Notes under the pieces: generated by a model | What the model was told of the DNA's origin: nothing | The model's input: the letters and a program-made list of their open reading frames with translations, nothing else | Database searches by the model: none | Origin: a virus | Length of the DNA: 38,201 nucleotides | IMG/VR virus record: IMGVR_UViG_3300037537_000832 | Location: 1-38,201 of that record | Reading direction: 5' to 3' (one strand) | Program-made: the position numbers and the translations under genes | Shown: positions 15,575-23,677 of the stretch, in pieces | Numbering within the stretch: the stretch's first letter is position 1 | Layout: each line of letters opens with the position of its first letter

Positions 15575-16659
15575 TGGCAAGAGTAAATTATGAAACTCTC
15601 GGTAAGTTCATTGAGATGGATGAAAGAGACTTAGAGTTTGAAAGGGTTACAAATTCAATGGATGTAGTGGATATAGAATATGGTGTAGATGTCATATTTG
15701 ATTATTACAGGCGTCATGGATTCCCCCACTACACAATTCGTGAAGATGAAAAACACGACCATATGAAAAAACTGAGAAAGTTTGATGTAGATACTCTACT
15801 TAAGGATAATCAGATTGTTCAAACTATGCATTGTCTAAGATTAGCTTGGTCATACTTTCCTTTCTTTTGGGAAATTAAATGTGGTAATTCTATGAAATCA
15901 CCAATGGAAACCTTTTTAAATGATGATAAGTTTAAGGCTACCATTAAAAAGACATGGACTTGGGAACAGAAACATTATAAAGGTGAAAATCCAAATTCTA
16001 TAAGCACCAGGTTTCATGAAAATAGATTAAGACAATCAATTAAGATTTATAGTGGAACCCAATCAGTATCCAACTTTCGTCCAACGGCAGCAAAAGTTAT
16101 CTATGAGAAGTTTGGTGGAGATGGAGTGATATGGGACCCATCAAGTGGTTGGGGAGGTCGACTATTAGGATTTCTTGCAGCATCCAATACCAAACACTAC
16201 ATAGGAACTGAACCATCAACAAGAACTTATGAGGGATTATTGCAGATGAGCAAAGAATTCTCGTATTTAGGAAAAAAAATTGATATATATAAACAAGGGA
16301 GTGAAGATTATCTTCCAAACAAATCATCTCTTGATTTGTGTTTTACTTCACCACCTTATTTCGACACGGAAAAGTATTCCGAAGAGTCCACACAAAGTTA
16401 TAAAAAGTTCCCTACTCAAGACGAGTGGGTAAATGGTTTTTTAAGAAAGACAATAGAGAATTGTTATTACGGATTAAAAGAAGGCGGTTATATGTTAATT
16501 AACATTGCTAATACATCAAAGTATAAATTCATAGAAGATGAAACAATACGAATTTCAAAAGATGTAGGATTCTTACAAGAAGATACATTACAATTAACAT
16601 TATCAAGTGTGATGGGTGCTGGTTATAAATATGAACCAATATTCGTCTTAAAAAAATAG
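15574..16659 (+). CDS. DNA methyltransferase (N6-adenine or N4-cytosine type)
   Basis: SAM-binding motif WDPSSGWGGRLLGF (187-200) is followed by catalytic motif TSPPYFD (258-264), the order of N4mC/N6mA amino-methyltransferases. The region GLKEGGYMLINIAN follows. The N-terminal 180 residues are unrecognised and may recognise the target. Phage enzymes of this kind protect DNA from restriction or mark it for packaging or transcription control. No partner restriction endonuclease is adjacent. The gene lies between two core replication-type genes and overlaps the gp62-like gene by one base. Specificity cannot be read from the sequence. Confidence 0.82.
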   Translation: MARVNYETLGKFIEMDERDLEFERVTNSMDVVDIEYGVDVIFDYYRRHGFPHYTIREDEKHDHMKKLRKFDVDTLLKDNQIVQTMHCLRLAWSYFPFFWEIKCGNSMKSPMETFLNDDKFKATIKKTWTWEQKHYKGENPNSISTRFHENRLRQSIKIYSGTQSVSNFRPTAAKVIYEKFGGDGVIWDPSSGWGGRLLGFLAASNTKHYIGTEPSTRTYEGLLQMSKEFSYLGKKIDIYKQGSEDYLPNKSSLDLCFTSPPYFDTEKYSEESTQSYKKFPTQDEWVNGFLRKTIENCYYGLKEGGYMLINIANTSKYKFIEDETIRISKDVGFLQEDTLQLTLSSVMGAGYKYEPIFVLKK

Positions 16660-16667
16660 GAGAAAGT

Positions 16668-17276
16668 ATGTTAGAACGTGACATGGAAAAGTTATTGAAA
16701 GTACATTATGCGGATATGCCAGGATTGGATACAGAAACACAAATTTTGTTTAAACAGTTAGAATGGGGTATCAATTTGGATAGTAATACTATGTATCTAA
16801 CTTATGAAATAGATACAGACCAGTTATATTCAGTTATGTCAAGATTCGATAATTTTATCCAATATAGTGGTGGAAAGAAAGATGTAAATTTAGTTATTTC
16901 GTCTTATGGTGGTGATGTGTATGCAATGTTAGGAACTATTGATTACTTTAATTCATTACCAGTTAAAGTAAATACTCATTGTATTGGAGCCTGTATGTCT
17001 GCAGCCGCAGTAATATTGGCATGTGGAACAGGTAAAAGAACAATGAGTGAAAACTCAACGGTTATGGTCCACGAAGGTTCAGCATTTGAGGTCGGTAAAA
17101 CTTCAGATGTTATAAAAGGAGCCGACCATATGAAAAAATTACAAACAAATATAAATCGTATTTTAGGTGATGTTACAAAAAAGACACAAAAGTTTTGGGA
17201 AGAAACTTCCAAACAAGATACATATCTAACATCAGAAGAATGTTTAGAATATGGTATTGTAGATAAAATCACTTGA
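16668..17276 (+). CDS. ClpP-like serine protease, copy 2
   Basis: Second ClpP-fold peptidase, 202 residues, clearly diverged from copy 1. Elements are NLVISSYGGDVYAM (about 74-87), the nucleophile in IGACMSAAAVILACG (S111), the histidine in VMVHEGS (H135) and the aspartate in KQDTYLTSEECLEYGIVD (D184). The triad is complete and the spacing is nearly the same as in copy 1 (S112/H135/D184), which would allow a mixed barrel of two subunit types. Start is supported by AGGAG at about 16658-16662. A promoter-like site overlaps its stop. Confidence 0.88.
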   Translation: MLERDMEKLLKVHYADMPGLDTETQILFKQLEWGINLDSNTMYLTYEIDTDQLYSVMSRFDNFIQYSGGKKDVNLVISSYGGDVYAMLGTIDYFNSLPVKVNTHCIGACMSAAAVILACGTGKRTMSENSTVMVHEGSAFEVGKTSDVIKGADHMKKLQTNINRILGDVTKKTQKFWEETSKQDTYLTSEECLEYGIVDKIT

Positions 17277-17301
17277 CTTTTACAATAATTATTCGTAAGA
17301 T
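17273..17301 (+). promoter_or_regulatory. Possible sigma70-type promoter
   Basis: TTGACT at 17273-17278 (five of six to the -35 consensus), a 17-base spacer, then TAAGAT at 17296-17301 (four of six to -10). It lies in the largest gap between genes in the window and about 25 bases before the Nmad1 gene. In AT-rich DNA such matches are common, so only position and spacing give it weight. Confidence 0.35.
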
Positions 17302-17325
17302 CAAGTATGAAATAAGGAGATTATT

Positions 17326-17766
17326 ATGCCGAAGGCAATAAAAGAAGCAAAAACAAAGATAGAATATGAAACGATGAGTGGTAATAAAACTAAAAAAGAA
17401 GTAAATTCTTATTTAACAGGTGACCACGGTGATATTGTTACATTAATGGAACAAGATTGGCCACAAATGACAGCAGAGTTTCGTAGATTACAACGAGAAC
17501 AATATGAATTGTTCTTACATAAACAACACGATTATGGTCCAGGTAACATAAGTGTTGGTTCACAATTACAAACACCCGAAGAAGTGAAATTATCACTTAC
17601 GGGTTTATGGTTCAGAATGAACGATAAATTACAGAGAGTTAAAACTCTTTTGATGGGTGATAGAACAAATGCTGTAAAGGGTGAACCATTAGAAGATGCA
17701 TTTCTTGATGTATCCAACTATGGTATTATGGCAACAATCGTAAAGAATGGAAAGTGGGGTAAATAA
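17326..17766 (+). CDS. DUF1599/Nmad1-like protein (nucleotide-modification associated)
   Basis: KQHDYGPGNIS (about 66-76), then LWFRMNDKLQRVKTLL and EPLEDAFLDVSNYGIM, matches the DUF1599 family, also called Nucleotide modification associated domain 1. It is an all-helical fold found in phages near modified-base genes. The biochemical role is unproven; the helical arrangement recalls MazG/dUTPase-type nucleotide pyrophosphatases. A strong Shine-Dalgarno (AGGAG at 17315-17319, six bases from the ATG) and a promoter-like site precede it. It links this window to DNA-base modification and so is relevant to the YhhQ importer. Confidence 0.78.
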   Translation: MPKAIKEAKTKIEYETMSGNKTKKEVNSYLTGDHGDIVTLMEQDWPQMTAEFRRLQREQYELFLHKQHDYGPGNISVGSQLQTPEEVKLSLTGLWFRMNDKLQRVKTLLMGDRTNAVKGEPLEDAFLDVSNYGIMATIVKNGKWGK

Positions 17767-18101
17767 TGAGTGAATATTCAGGATGTACAGATTTTGTCAC
17801 TTTAGAAGAAGCATATGGTATCATAAAAAATAAGAAAGAATTGGAGAATAAAATGAGAACAGCAAAGTATTTTACAGCCACATGGTGTGGTCCTTGTAAA
17901 GCATTCAAACCAGTAATGAACGAAGTAGCAGGAGAAGGTCATTCAATTCAGTTTGTTGATGTAGACCAGAATAAAGAATTAGCTTCTAAATATGGAGTTC
18001 GTTCAGTACCGACTACGGTAATTGAAGAAAATGGAGTAGAAGTAGATAGATTCGTTGGGGCACTGTCCAAACAATCTGTAATACAAAGATTAAATGGCTA
18101 A
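17766..18101 (+). CDS. Thioredoxin-like protein
   Basis: Dithiol redox protein with the active site TWCGPCK (W40, C41, C44) and the cis-proline loop SVPTTVIEENG. It would reduce ribonucleotide reductase or other phage enzymes. The first 29 residues (from ATG 17766 in a TAATG overlap) are not typical of thioredoxins. An internal ATG at 17853, with GGAG at 17843-17846, gives an 82-residue protein starting MRTAKYFTATWCGPC, a size usual for compact phage thioredoxins. Both starts may be used; the upstream one is reported here. Confidence 0.88.
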   Translation: MSEYSGCTDFVTLEEAYGIIKNKKELENKMRTAKYFTATWCGPCKAFKPVMNEVAGEGHSIQFVDVDQNKELASKYGVRSVPTTVIEENGVEVDRFVGALSKQSVIQRLNG

Positions 18102-18978
18102 AAGAAAATCAATATCATATAGTCAGTTTTCCCAATGGGATAAATGTCCTTATATGTGGAAACTTAATTATGTAGATAGACTATCAGTATTTACTGATAA
18201 TATTTATACTTTATTTGGAACGAGTATGCACGAAGTTCTTCAAAAATATCTAAAGGTGATGTACACTCAGAGTATAAAAGAAGCAGACCAACTTTATTTA
18301 AATGAGATGTTGGAAGATAGATTGAAGATAAATTTTTTAGAAATCGTAAAAGAAAATGGTGGAGTTGAATTTTGTACTAAAAATGATATGATTGAGTTTT
18401 ATGCTGATGGAGTGAAAATAATTGATTTCTTTAAGAAGAAACGAAATCAATATTTTAGTAAGAAGGGATATGAATTAGTTGGTATTGAAACGGAACTTGA
18501 TTATGAAATGGATAAGAACATTAAATTTCGTGGGTTTATTGATTTAATTATTAAAGACAACGTTAGAAACAGAATCAATATTATTGATATTAAGACATCA
18601 ACATATGGTTGGAATAAATATCAAAAAGTAGATAAAAATAAAACAAACCAGTTATTGTTATATAAACAATTCTATTCTAAGCAGTTTGATATGCCATTGG
18701 ATAGAATTGATGTAGAGTTTTTTATAGTAAAACGAAAACTTTATGAAGGAACAGATTTTCCGCAAAAACGAATTCAAACATTTACACCTGCAAATGGAAC
18801 ACCGTCAATCAATAAGGTGAATCGTAGGTTGGGATTGTTCATAGAAGATTGTTTTACAAATGATGGAGAATATCGAACCGACCATATTTATAATAAACTA
18901 CCTTCAAAGAAGAATTGTAGATGGTGCGATTTCAGAGATAAACCAGAGTTATGTGATAAGAATGGAGTAAAAGTATGA
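18094..18978 (+). CDS. Cas4/RecB-like PD-(D/E)XK nuclease with possible Fe-S cluster
   Basis: Members resect or cut DNA ends in recombination and replication. Seen here: a conserved N-terminal SYSQFSQWDKCPYMWKL with C18, H46 in FGTSMHEVL, D150 in FRGFIDLII, D165-x-K167 in NIIDIKTST, and the QxxxY helix NQLLLYKQF (about 185-193). C18 with C275, C278 and C287 (KNCRWCDF, PELC) form the four-cysteine arrangement that holds a 4Fe-4S cluster in Cas4 and AddB. At 294 residues this is the stand-alone form. No CRISPR array is present, so a replication or recombination role is more likely than adaptation. Confidence 0.82.
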   Translation: MAKRKSISYSQFSQWDKCPYMWKLNYVDRLSVFTDNIYTLFGTSMHEVLQKYLKVMYTQSIKEADQLYLNEMLEDRLKINFLEIVKENGGVEFCTKNDMIEFYADGVKIIDFFKKKRNQYFSKKGYELVGIETELDYEMDKNIKFRGFIDLIIKDNVRNRINIIDIKTSTYGWNKYQKVDKNKTNQLLLYKQFYSKQFDMPLDRIDVEFFIVKRKLYEGTDFPQKRIQTFTPANGTPSINKVNRRLGLFIEDCFTNDGEYRTDHIYNKLPSKKNCRWCDFRDKPELCDKNGVKV

Positions 18979-19427
18979 ACGGAGCAATTTATGCACTAAG
19001 ACTAAAACTTTCTGATTTTTTAAATGATCCATTAGAACATTTAGTAGTGGATAAAATTCATGAGATTTATAAAATACAAAATTTTAAACTTCAGTTGTGG
19101 TATGATGAAGGAGAACTAACACCAGCTGATTTAAAATCATTTATAGAAAAGTATGAAAGTTTACTTCATTACAAAACTACAATACGACCAAATAGAAGTC
19201 GTGACTTCGCCCAATTTACTTGGTATAATATTATACATATTGATGATAAAGATCCAAATTATGTTTGGAGATTTCAATATGAACACGATATTGGATGGAG
19301 ACTTAGTGGGGTGTTAAAAGGATTAGAAAAATTTAGTGGCTGTCTAAAGTTTGTTACTTCACCGAAACCATCCAGAGATGACAGACCACCAAAGAGAAAA
19401 CAAAAAAGAAATGACTATGAGGATTAG
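18975..19427 (+). CDS. Hypothetical phage protein
   Basis: A 150-residue protein I do not recognise. The start is an ATGA overlap with the nuclease gene. It has a long amphipathic N-terminal half (ALRLKLSDFLNDPLEHLVVD), a DELT-type helix around LTPADLKSFIEKYESLL, and a tail rich in Lys, Arg and Pro (KPSRDDRPPKRKQKRNDYED) that could contact nucleic acid. No signal peptide, membrane segment or cysteine motif. Position after a nuclease suggests DNA metabolism, without proof. Confidence 0.6.
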   Translation: MNGAIYALRLKLSDFLNDPLEHLVVDKIHEIYKIQNFKLQLWYDEGELTPADLKSFIEKYESLLHYKTTIRPNRSRDFAQFTWYNIIHIDDKDPNYVWRFQYEHDIGWRLSGVLKGLEKFSGCLKFVTSPKPSRDDRPPKRKQKRNDYED

Positions 19428-19429
19428 TA

Positions 19430-19591
19430 ATGAAAGATAAAGTTAAAATAGATAAGATGTTATCTTTAGATAAGGCTAAAAAAGTTAATTATGTATTTGA
19501 ACAAATGGATACTGAAACACAAGAAGCCGTCAAGAGTTTGATTAATCATTTGATGGTAGTAAAAACTAAGAAGGAACATGGAATAGAATGA
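19430..19591 (+). CDS. Small hypothetical protein, 53 aa
   Basis: An open frame between two firmer genes: MKDKVKIDKMLSLDKAKKVN at the start, then an alternating charged helix YVFEQMDTETQEAVKSLINH, ending KKEHGIE. Shine-Dalgarno-like GAGGA at about 19419-19423. The stop overlaps the next start (ATGA at 19588-19591), the same packing seen through the window. It fills a stretch that would otherwise be an unusually large gap of 160 bases. Charged and helical; function unknown. Confidence 0.6.
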   Translation: MKDKVKIDKMLSLDKAKKVNYVFEQMDTETQEAVKSLINHLMVVKTKKEHGIE

Positions 19592-19992
19592 AAAAAGTTG
19601 GCATAGTGGGTGCACGTATATATACGAATAAACTTAAAGTTAAAGAGTTTATTTATAATTTAAAGGAAAAGTTTGGGGATGATGTTGAGATAGTAAGTGG
19701 TGGCCAACAAAATGGGGCGGACGGTTACGCAAAGAAATTCGCATTAGAATTTGATATGAAATATGTAGAGTTTCCACCAATACATTATAATTATAATCAA
19801 CATTGTATCTTGGATAGGGATAATTACGGAAAACCTTACCGTGTTACTAATTATTTTGACAGAAACAAAGAAATAGCAGAATACAGTGATTATATAGTAG
19901 CATTTATTCCAAAAGATTACACTTCAAATGGTACATTGGACACAATTGGTCATGCTGAAAAATTAAATAAAAAAGTAGTTATTTTGGATTGA
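19588..19992 (+). CDS. SLOG-superfamily nucleotide-binding protein (YspA/DUF2493-like)
   Basis: Rossmann-like fold related to DprA and LOG: GIVGARIYTN (5-14), IVSGGQQNGADGYAKKFALE (about 35-54) with the glycine-rich ligand loop, YVEFPP, then DRNKEIAEYSDYIVAFIPKD with an Asn-Lys-Glu helix and TLDTIGHAEKLNKKVVIL. Members are thought to bind nucleotides or their derivatives and appear in nucleotide-signal conflicts and NAD metabolism. At 134 residues it is complete. The ligand is unknown. Confidence 0.78.
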   Translation: MKKVGIVGARIYTNKLKVKEFIYNLKEKFGDDVEIVSGGQQNGADGYAKKFALEFDMKYVEFPPIHYNYNQHCILDRDNYGKPYRVTNYFDRNKEIAEYSDYIVAFIPKDYTSNGTLDTIGHAEKLNKKVVILD

Positions 19993-20030
19993 TATGATAT
20001 TTATGTATATATGTATATATGGAGATTATT
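19993..20030 (+). promoter_or_regulatory. Possible promoter/operator upstream of RHH gene
   Basis: A short gap with overlapping TATGATAT, TATGTATATATG and TATATATGG elements, then GGAG. The alternation of TATGTATA resembles a tandem half-site array that an RHH repressor could bind. A -10-like TATGAT is at the start of the gap but no convincing -35 sequence lies 17 bases upstream. Confidence 0.25.
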
Positions 20031-20228
20031 ATGATAAGTGAAACAAAGCTCACTTCGGTTAAAATCATAGCCGATTTATATAAGAAATTTAAAGTTGTTG
20101 CTTTAAATGAAGAATTTACATTGCAAAAATTAGTAAATAGGTCAATGGACAAGTATTTAACAGATGAAGAATACAAAAAGTCTATTGTAGAGCATGATGG
20201 ATTACAGATTAGTGGTAGTAATTTTTAA
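20031..20228 (+). CDS. Small ribbon-helix-helix protein
   Basis: A 65-residue protein whose LTSVKI strand, ADLYKKFKVVALNEEFT helix and LQKLVNRSMDKYL helix fit the Arc/MetJ ribbon-helix-helix DNA-binding fold. Such phage proteins repress early transcription, often autoregulating. ATG 20031 is preferred over the ATG at 20019 because the latter overlaps the Shine-Dalgarno (GGAG at 20021-20024, six bases before 20031). A 38-base gap with TA-rich alternating sequence lies upstream and could hold its own promoter or operator. Confidence 0.68.
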   Translation: MISETKLTSVKIIADLYKKFKVVALNEEFTLQKLVNRSMDKYLTDEEYKKSIVEHDGLQISGSNF

Positions 20229-20250
20229 ATAATTTACAGGAAAAAGTTAT

Positions 20251-21645
20251 ATGTCAAAAAAGAAAATAATGTTATTGTCAGATGATTTGAGAATGAGTAG
20301 TGGTGTTGGAACGGTTTCAAAGAATTTTGTACTCGGTACACTTGATAAATATGATTGGGTACAAGCTGGTGGTGCTATAAAACATCCCGAAGAAGGTAAA
20401 GTGATTGATATGAATGATTCAGTTCGTGAAGAAACTGGGATAGAAGATGCATATCTTAAAATATATCCAATAAGTGGTTATGGCAATCAAGAATTACTCA
20501 GACAATTAATGAATATAGAAAAACCTGATGCTATCCTACACTACACAGATCCAAGATTTTGGACTTGGTTGTATCAAATGGAACATGAACTTAGACAACA
20601 CATTCCTATTTTTTATTATAATATATGGGATGATTTACCTTATCCAAGATATAATGAGTTCTTTTATGAATCTTGTGATTTGATTATGAATATATCTAAA
20701 CAAACTGTAAATATTGTAAATAATGTTGCAGTAAAGAAACCACGAACAGACTGGGATAACACATATATTCCACATGGTATTCCAGAAGATAAATTCTACC
20801 CAATAGGTGAGTTAGATATACAGAGTTGGAACCAATTACAAGGATTCCGTAGTTCAGTATTACATAATAAAGATAAAGATTTTGTAGTATTTTGGAATAA
20901 CAGAAATATTCGTAGAAAACTACCGAGTGATCTTATAATGGCATATAAAACATTTTGTGATATGTTACCAAAAGAAAAGTCTGATAAATGTGTATTAATT
21001 ATGCATACTCAACCAGTAGACCAAAATGGAACTGATTTACCTGCTGTAGTAGATGAGATATGTCCTAATTATGATGTTATTTTTTCACATAAGAAATTAG
21101 ACGACAAAGAACTCAATTTTTTATACAATATAGCAGATGTTCAAGTTAATATAGCATCCAATGAAGGATTCGGATTGGGAACTGCAGAGGCAGTGATGGC
21201 AGGAACACCTATTATTGTAAATGTAACGGGTGGACTACAAGACCAATGTGGATTTAAGTTAAAGGGGAAACACGTTACATACGAGGATTATTCAAAAGTT
21301 ATATCGTTTCATGATGATAAAAAGTGGAAGAACAATAAAGATTTAACTTGGGGTGAATGGGTAAAACCAGTGTGGCCAGCATGTCGTTCATTACAAGGTT
21401 CAATACCAACACCATATATTTATGACGATAGGTGTAGGTGGGATGATGTAGCAGACAGACTTAAAGAATGGTATGATACACCAAAAGAAGAACGAAAAGA
21501 AGTAGGATTAAAGGGTAGAGAGTGGATGTTACAAGAAGAAATTGGAATGTCTTGTACGAATATGTGTGAACGATTTGTTCACGATATGGACACAGGATTT
21601 GAGAAGTGGACACCACGAAAAAGATTTACACTTTATAAAGCATAA
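20251..21645 (+). CDS. Glycosyltransferase, GT4-type GT-B fold
   Basis: 464 residues with a Rossmann-like N-domain (KIMLLSDDLRMSSGVGTVSK, typical glycine-rich first loop), the linker IPHGIPEDKFYPI (about 173-185) and a C-domain with ASNEGFGLGTAEAVMAGTPI (302-321). The conserved E-x7-E motif there binds the donor nucleotide sugar in GT4. Acceptor unknown. It opens the glycan island and is followed, after a small basic gene, by another GT4 enzyme, so the two may act in sequence. Shine-Dalgarno AGGA precedes ATG 20251. Confidence 0.85.
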   Translation: MSKKKIMLLSDDLRMSSGVGTVSKNFVLGTLDKYDWVQAGGAIKHPEEGKVIDMNDSVREETGIEDAYLKIYPISGYGNQELLRQLMNIEKPDAILHYTDPRFWTWLYQMEHELRQHIPIFYYNIWDDLPYPRYNEFFYESCDLIMNISKQTVNIVNNVAVKKPRTDWDNTYIPHGIPEDKFYPIGELDIQSWNQLQGFRSSVLHNKDKDFVVFWNNRNIRRKLPSDLIMAYKTFCDMLPKEKSDKCVLIMHTQPVDQNGTDLPAVVDEICPNYDVIFSHKKLDDKELNFLYNIADVQVNIASNEGFGLGTAEAVMAGTPIIVNVTGGLQDQCGFKLKGKHVTYEDYSKVISFHDDKKWKNNKDLTWGEWVKPVWPACRSLQGSIPTPYIYDDRCRWDDVADRLKEWYDTPKEERKEVGLKGREWMLQEEIGMSCTNMCERFVHDMDTGFEKWTPRKRFTLYKA

Positions 21646-21655
21646 GGAGAATAAA

Positions 21656-21838
21656 ATGCCAAGAGCAAAGAAGAAAACGACAACAACTAAATATTCAGCG
21701 AAACGAGCAGGAAGACGTGGACCGGCCGAGCGTAGAAAAAATATTGTAGGTAACTTTAGAGGTTCAGAAGATGTTTTTTGGACAAAGGTTGTCAAGGGTT
21801 TTAAAAAGTTGCTATCACCAGCATTCCCAAAACAATAG
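21656..21838 (+). CDS. Small basic protein, 60 aa
   Basis: The sequence is dominated by Lys, Arg and Thr at the start (MPRAKKKTTTTKYSAKRAGR) and by a basic amphipathic segment at the end (TKVVKGFKKLLSPAFPKQ). An in-frame ATG exists at 21542, inside the preceding gene, but ATG 21656 is chosen because AGGAG at 21645-21649 sits six bases before it. It may bind nucleic acid or act as a small virion or scaffold component. No family recognised. It lies between two GT4 genes. Confidence 0.65.
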   Translation: MPRAKKKTTTTKYSAKRAGRRGPAERRKNIVGNFRGSEDVFWTKVVKGFKKLLSPAFPKQ

Positions 21839-21846
21839 AGGTATAA

Positions 21847-23196
21847 ATGAGTTATAAACCATTAGTGTTAGTAACAGCACCCGTAGGAACCAGAAGTGGT
21901 TATGGTTCACATAGCAGAGATATAGTTAGGTCATTAATTGCAATGGATAGATTTGATATAAAAATCTGGCCAGTTCGTTGGGGATCAACTCCACAAAATG
22001 CATTAAGTGAACAAAATCCAGAAGATAAGCCGATTATTGAAAGAATTTTAGATAGTGCAAATATGGAACGACAACCGGACATACATTTTCATATAGTAGT
22101 TCCAAATGAATTCTCAACAACTGGTAAGTATAACATTGGTATTACGGCGGGATTAGAAACTACTATTATACCACCGGAATGGATTGATGGACTAAATCGA
22201 ATGAACTTAAATATAGTTCCTGCCAACTTTGTCAAGGAGAGTGTGAGTAAAAGTGTATTTGATAAGCATAATGAACAAACTAAAGAAAAAATTGGTGAAT
22301 TAAAATGTACTACTCCAATTGAAGTTTTGTTTGAAGGGACAGACACGAATATTTATAAACCAACCAAAGAGTTTTCTAAAGAATTGGTGGATGAACTGAA
22401 GGTAATAAAAGAAGATTTCTGTTTCTTATTTGTAGGACATTGGTTACAGGGCAGTCTTGGAAATGATAGAAAAGACCTCGGCATGTTAATAAAAACATTT
22501 TTGGAAACATTTAAGAATCAAAAGAAACCACCAGCCTTAATTGTTAAAACATCTGGTGCAACTCCTTGTATATTAGATAGAGAAGAAATTATGGGAAAAT
22601 TAGCTGAAATCAAGAATACAGTAAGTGGTGATTTTCCAAATATTTATGTATTACATGGAGATTTACGAGATGAAGAAATGAATGAATTATACAATCATCC
22701 AAAAGTAAAGGCTCATGTTTCATTTACTCACGGAGAGGGATTTGGACGACCATTACTTGAAGCATCTCTTTCAGAAAAACCTGTAATTGCACCAAATTGG
22801 GGTGGCCAAGTAGATTTTCTTAGTAGTTCAAATGCTATATTATTACCTGGTAGCCTTAATGATGTGAAAAAAGAATCGTTTCCAAAGGATATGCATGTAA
22901 AAGAAGCTAAGTGGTTTACAGTAAATTATAATTACGCGTCAAAAATATTAAAAGATGTATTTGATAATTATAGTAAGTATGTGGTAAAAGGAAAGAAACT
23001 TGCAATAGTAAATCAGACTAAATTTTCACTTGATGCAATGACTAAGAAATTTGAAAAAATACTTGATAAACATTTACCAAAGTTTGATGGACCACCAACA
23101 CCAGTAAAGTTGAATCTTCCAAAATTAAAAAAAGTTAGTTCGGTGGTGAAAGATGCACCCAAAATAGAACTTCCAAAATTAAAAAAGGTGAAATGA
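21847..23196 (+). CDS. Glycosyltransferase, GT4-type, with basic repeat tail
   Basis: GT-B enzyme: N-domain VTAPVGTRSGYGSHSRDIVR (9-28), linker EVLFEGTDTNIYKP, C-domain HGEGFGRPLLEASLSEKPVI (295-314). The C-terminal tail after about 415 carries two near-identical LPKLKKV units (NLPKLKKVSS and ELPKLKKVK) in a Pro/Lys-rich linker, a possible interaction or membrane-contact tail not usual in the family. The DNA of the units repeats too (CTTCCAAAATTAAAAAA at 23116 and 23170). Donor and acceptor unknown. Confidence 0.82.
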   Translation: MSYKPLVLVTAPVGTRSGYGSHSRDIVRSLIAMDRFDIKIWPVRWGSTPQNALSEQNPEDKPIIERILDSANMERQPDIHFHIVVPNEFSTTGKYNIGITAGLETTIIPPEWIDGLNRMNLNIVPANFVKESVSKSVFDKHNEQTKEKIGELKCTTPIEVLFEGTDTNIYKPTKEFSKELVDELKVIKEDFCFLFVGHWLQGSLGNDRKDLGMLIKTFLETFKNQKKPPALIVKTSGATPCILDREEIMGKLAEIKNTVSGDFPNIYVLHGDLRDEEMNELYNHPKVKAHVSFTHGEGFGRPLLEASLSEKPVIAPNWGGQVDFLSSSNAILLPGSLNDVKKESFPKDMHVKEAKWFTVNYNYASKILKDVFDNYSKYVVKGKKLAIVNQTKFSLDAMTKKFEKILDKHLPKFDGPPTPVKLNLPKLKKVSSVVKDAPKIELPKLKKVK

Positions 23197-23197
23197 T

Positions 23198-23677
23198 ATG
23201 GAAATAAAAATTGATTGTCCAGGATGTTATGATACAGATTCATGCTTCGAAGATACACAAGAAAAATTCAAATCTTATATGTGTTTTAATTGTGGATTTA
23301 TGAGTAGTTCATATTATACAAAAGATAGTGTGCATGAAATTGAAGGTACATCTCAACTTGTGAAAGAATTAAAATTTTTTGATGATACACGAAAAATATA
23401 TTGGTATCCATCAGTTGTTAATATGGGTAAACTTGGAATAATTTATCCAGAGGGAAGTGTAGAAAATTGGGGATGGAGATTTGCATCAGTAATTCAAGTA
23501 GAACCTGATGAAATAGAATCTTTTCCGATTCCCAATGAAGAAGGAAAGTTTTATACTGAAAAACTTGATGTAACTAATGCAATGGAATTTGGACAATATG
23601 AATTTTTACGGGCCTGTGAGGGAATGGGGATTGTTGGAAACAATTTATCACCAAATAATCCTACAGAAGAAGCATAG
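23198..23677 (+). CDS. Zinc-ribbon-like hypothetical protein
   Basis: 159 residues. An N-terminal zinc ribbon is formed by C7-x2-C10 (DCPGC) and C29-x2-C32 (MCFNC), with an extra C16. The remainder (KIYWYPSVVNMGKLGIIYPE, WGWRFASVIQVEPDE) is acidic and unrecognised. The start is one base after the GT4 stop. The next gene begins with GTG in its stop codon (TAGTG). Zinc ribbons with this kind of acidic body recur in marine T4-like phages, but I know no function. Confidence 0.65.
   Translation: MEIKIDCPGCYDTDSCFEDTQEKFKSYMCFNCGFMSSSYYTKDSVHEIEGTSQLVKELKFFDDTRKIYWYPSVVNMGKLGIIYPEGSVENWGWRFASVIQVEPDEIESFPIPNEEGKFYTEKLDVTNAMEFGQYEFLRACEGMGIVGNNLSPNNPTEEA

Noticed and set aside
18094-18978. A CRISPR adaptation module, from the Cas4-like gene
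   Set aside because: No Cas1, Cas2 or repeat array is present; stand-alone Cas4-like nucleases are common in phages.
21529-21795. Reverse-strand open frames here and elsewhere (for example 823-1071, 16976-17272, 22089-22346)
   Set aside because: All lie opposite well-supported + strand genes, have no ribosome site or recognisable product, and arise from the codon bias of the sense strand.
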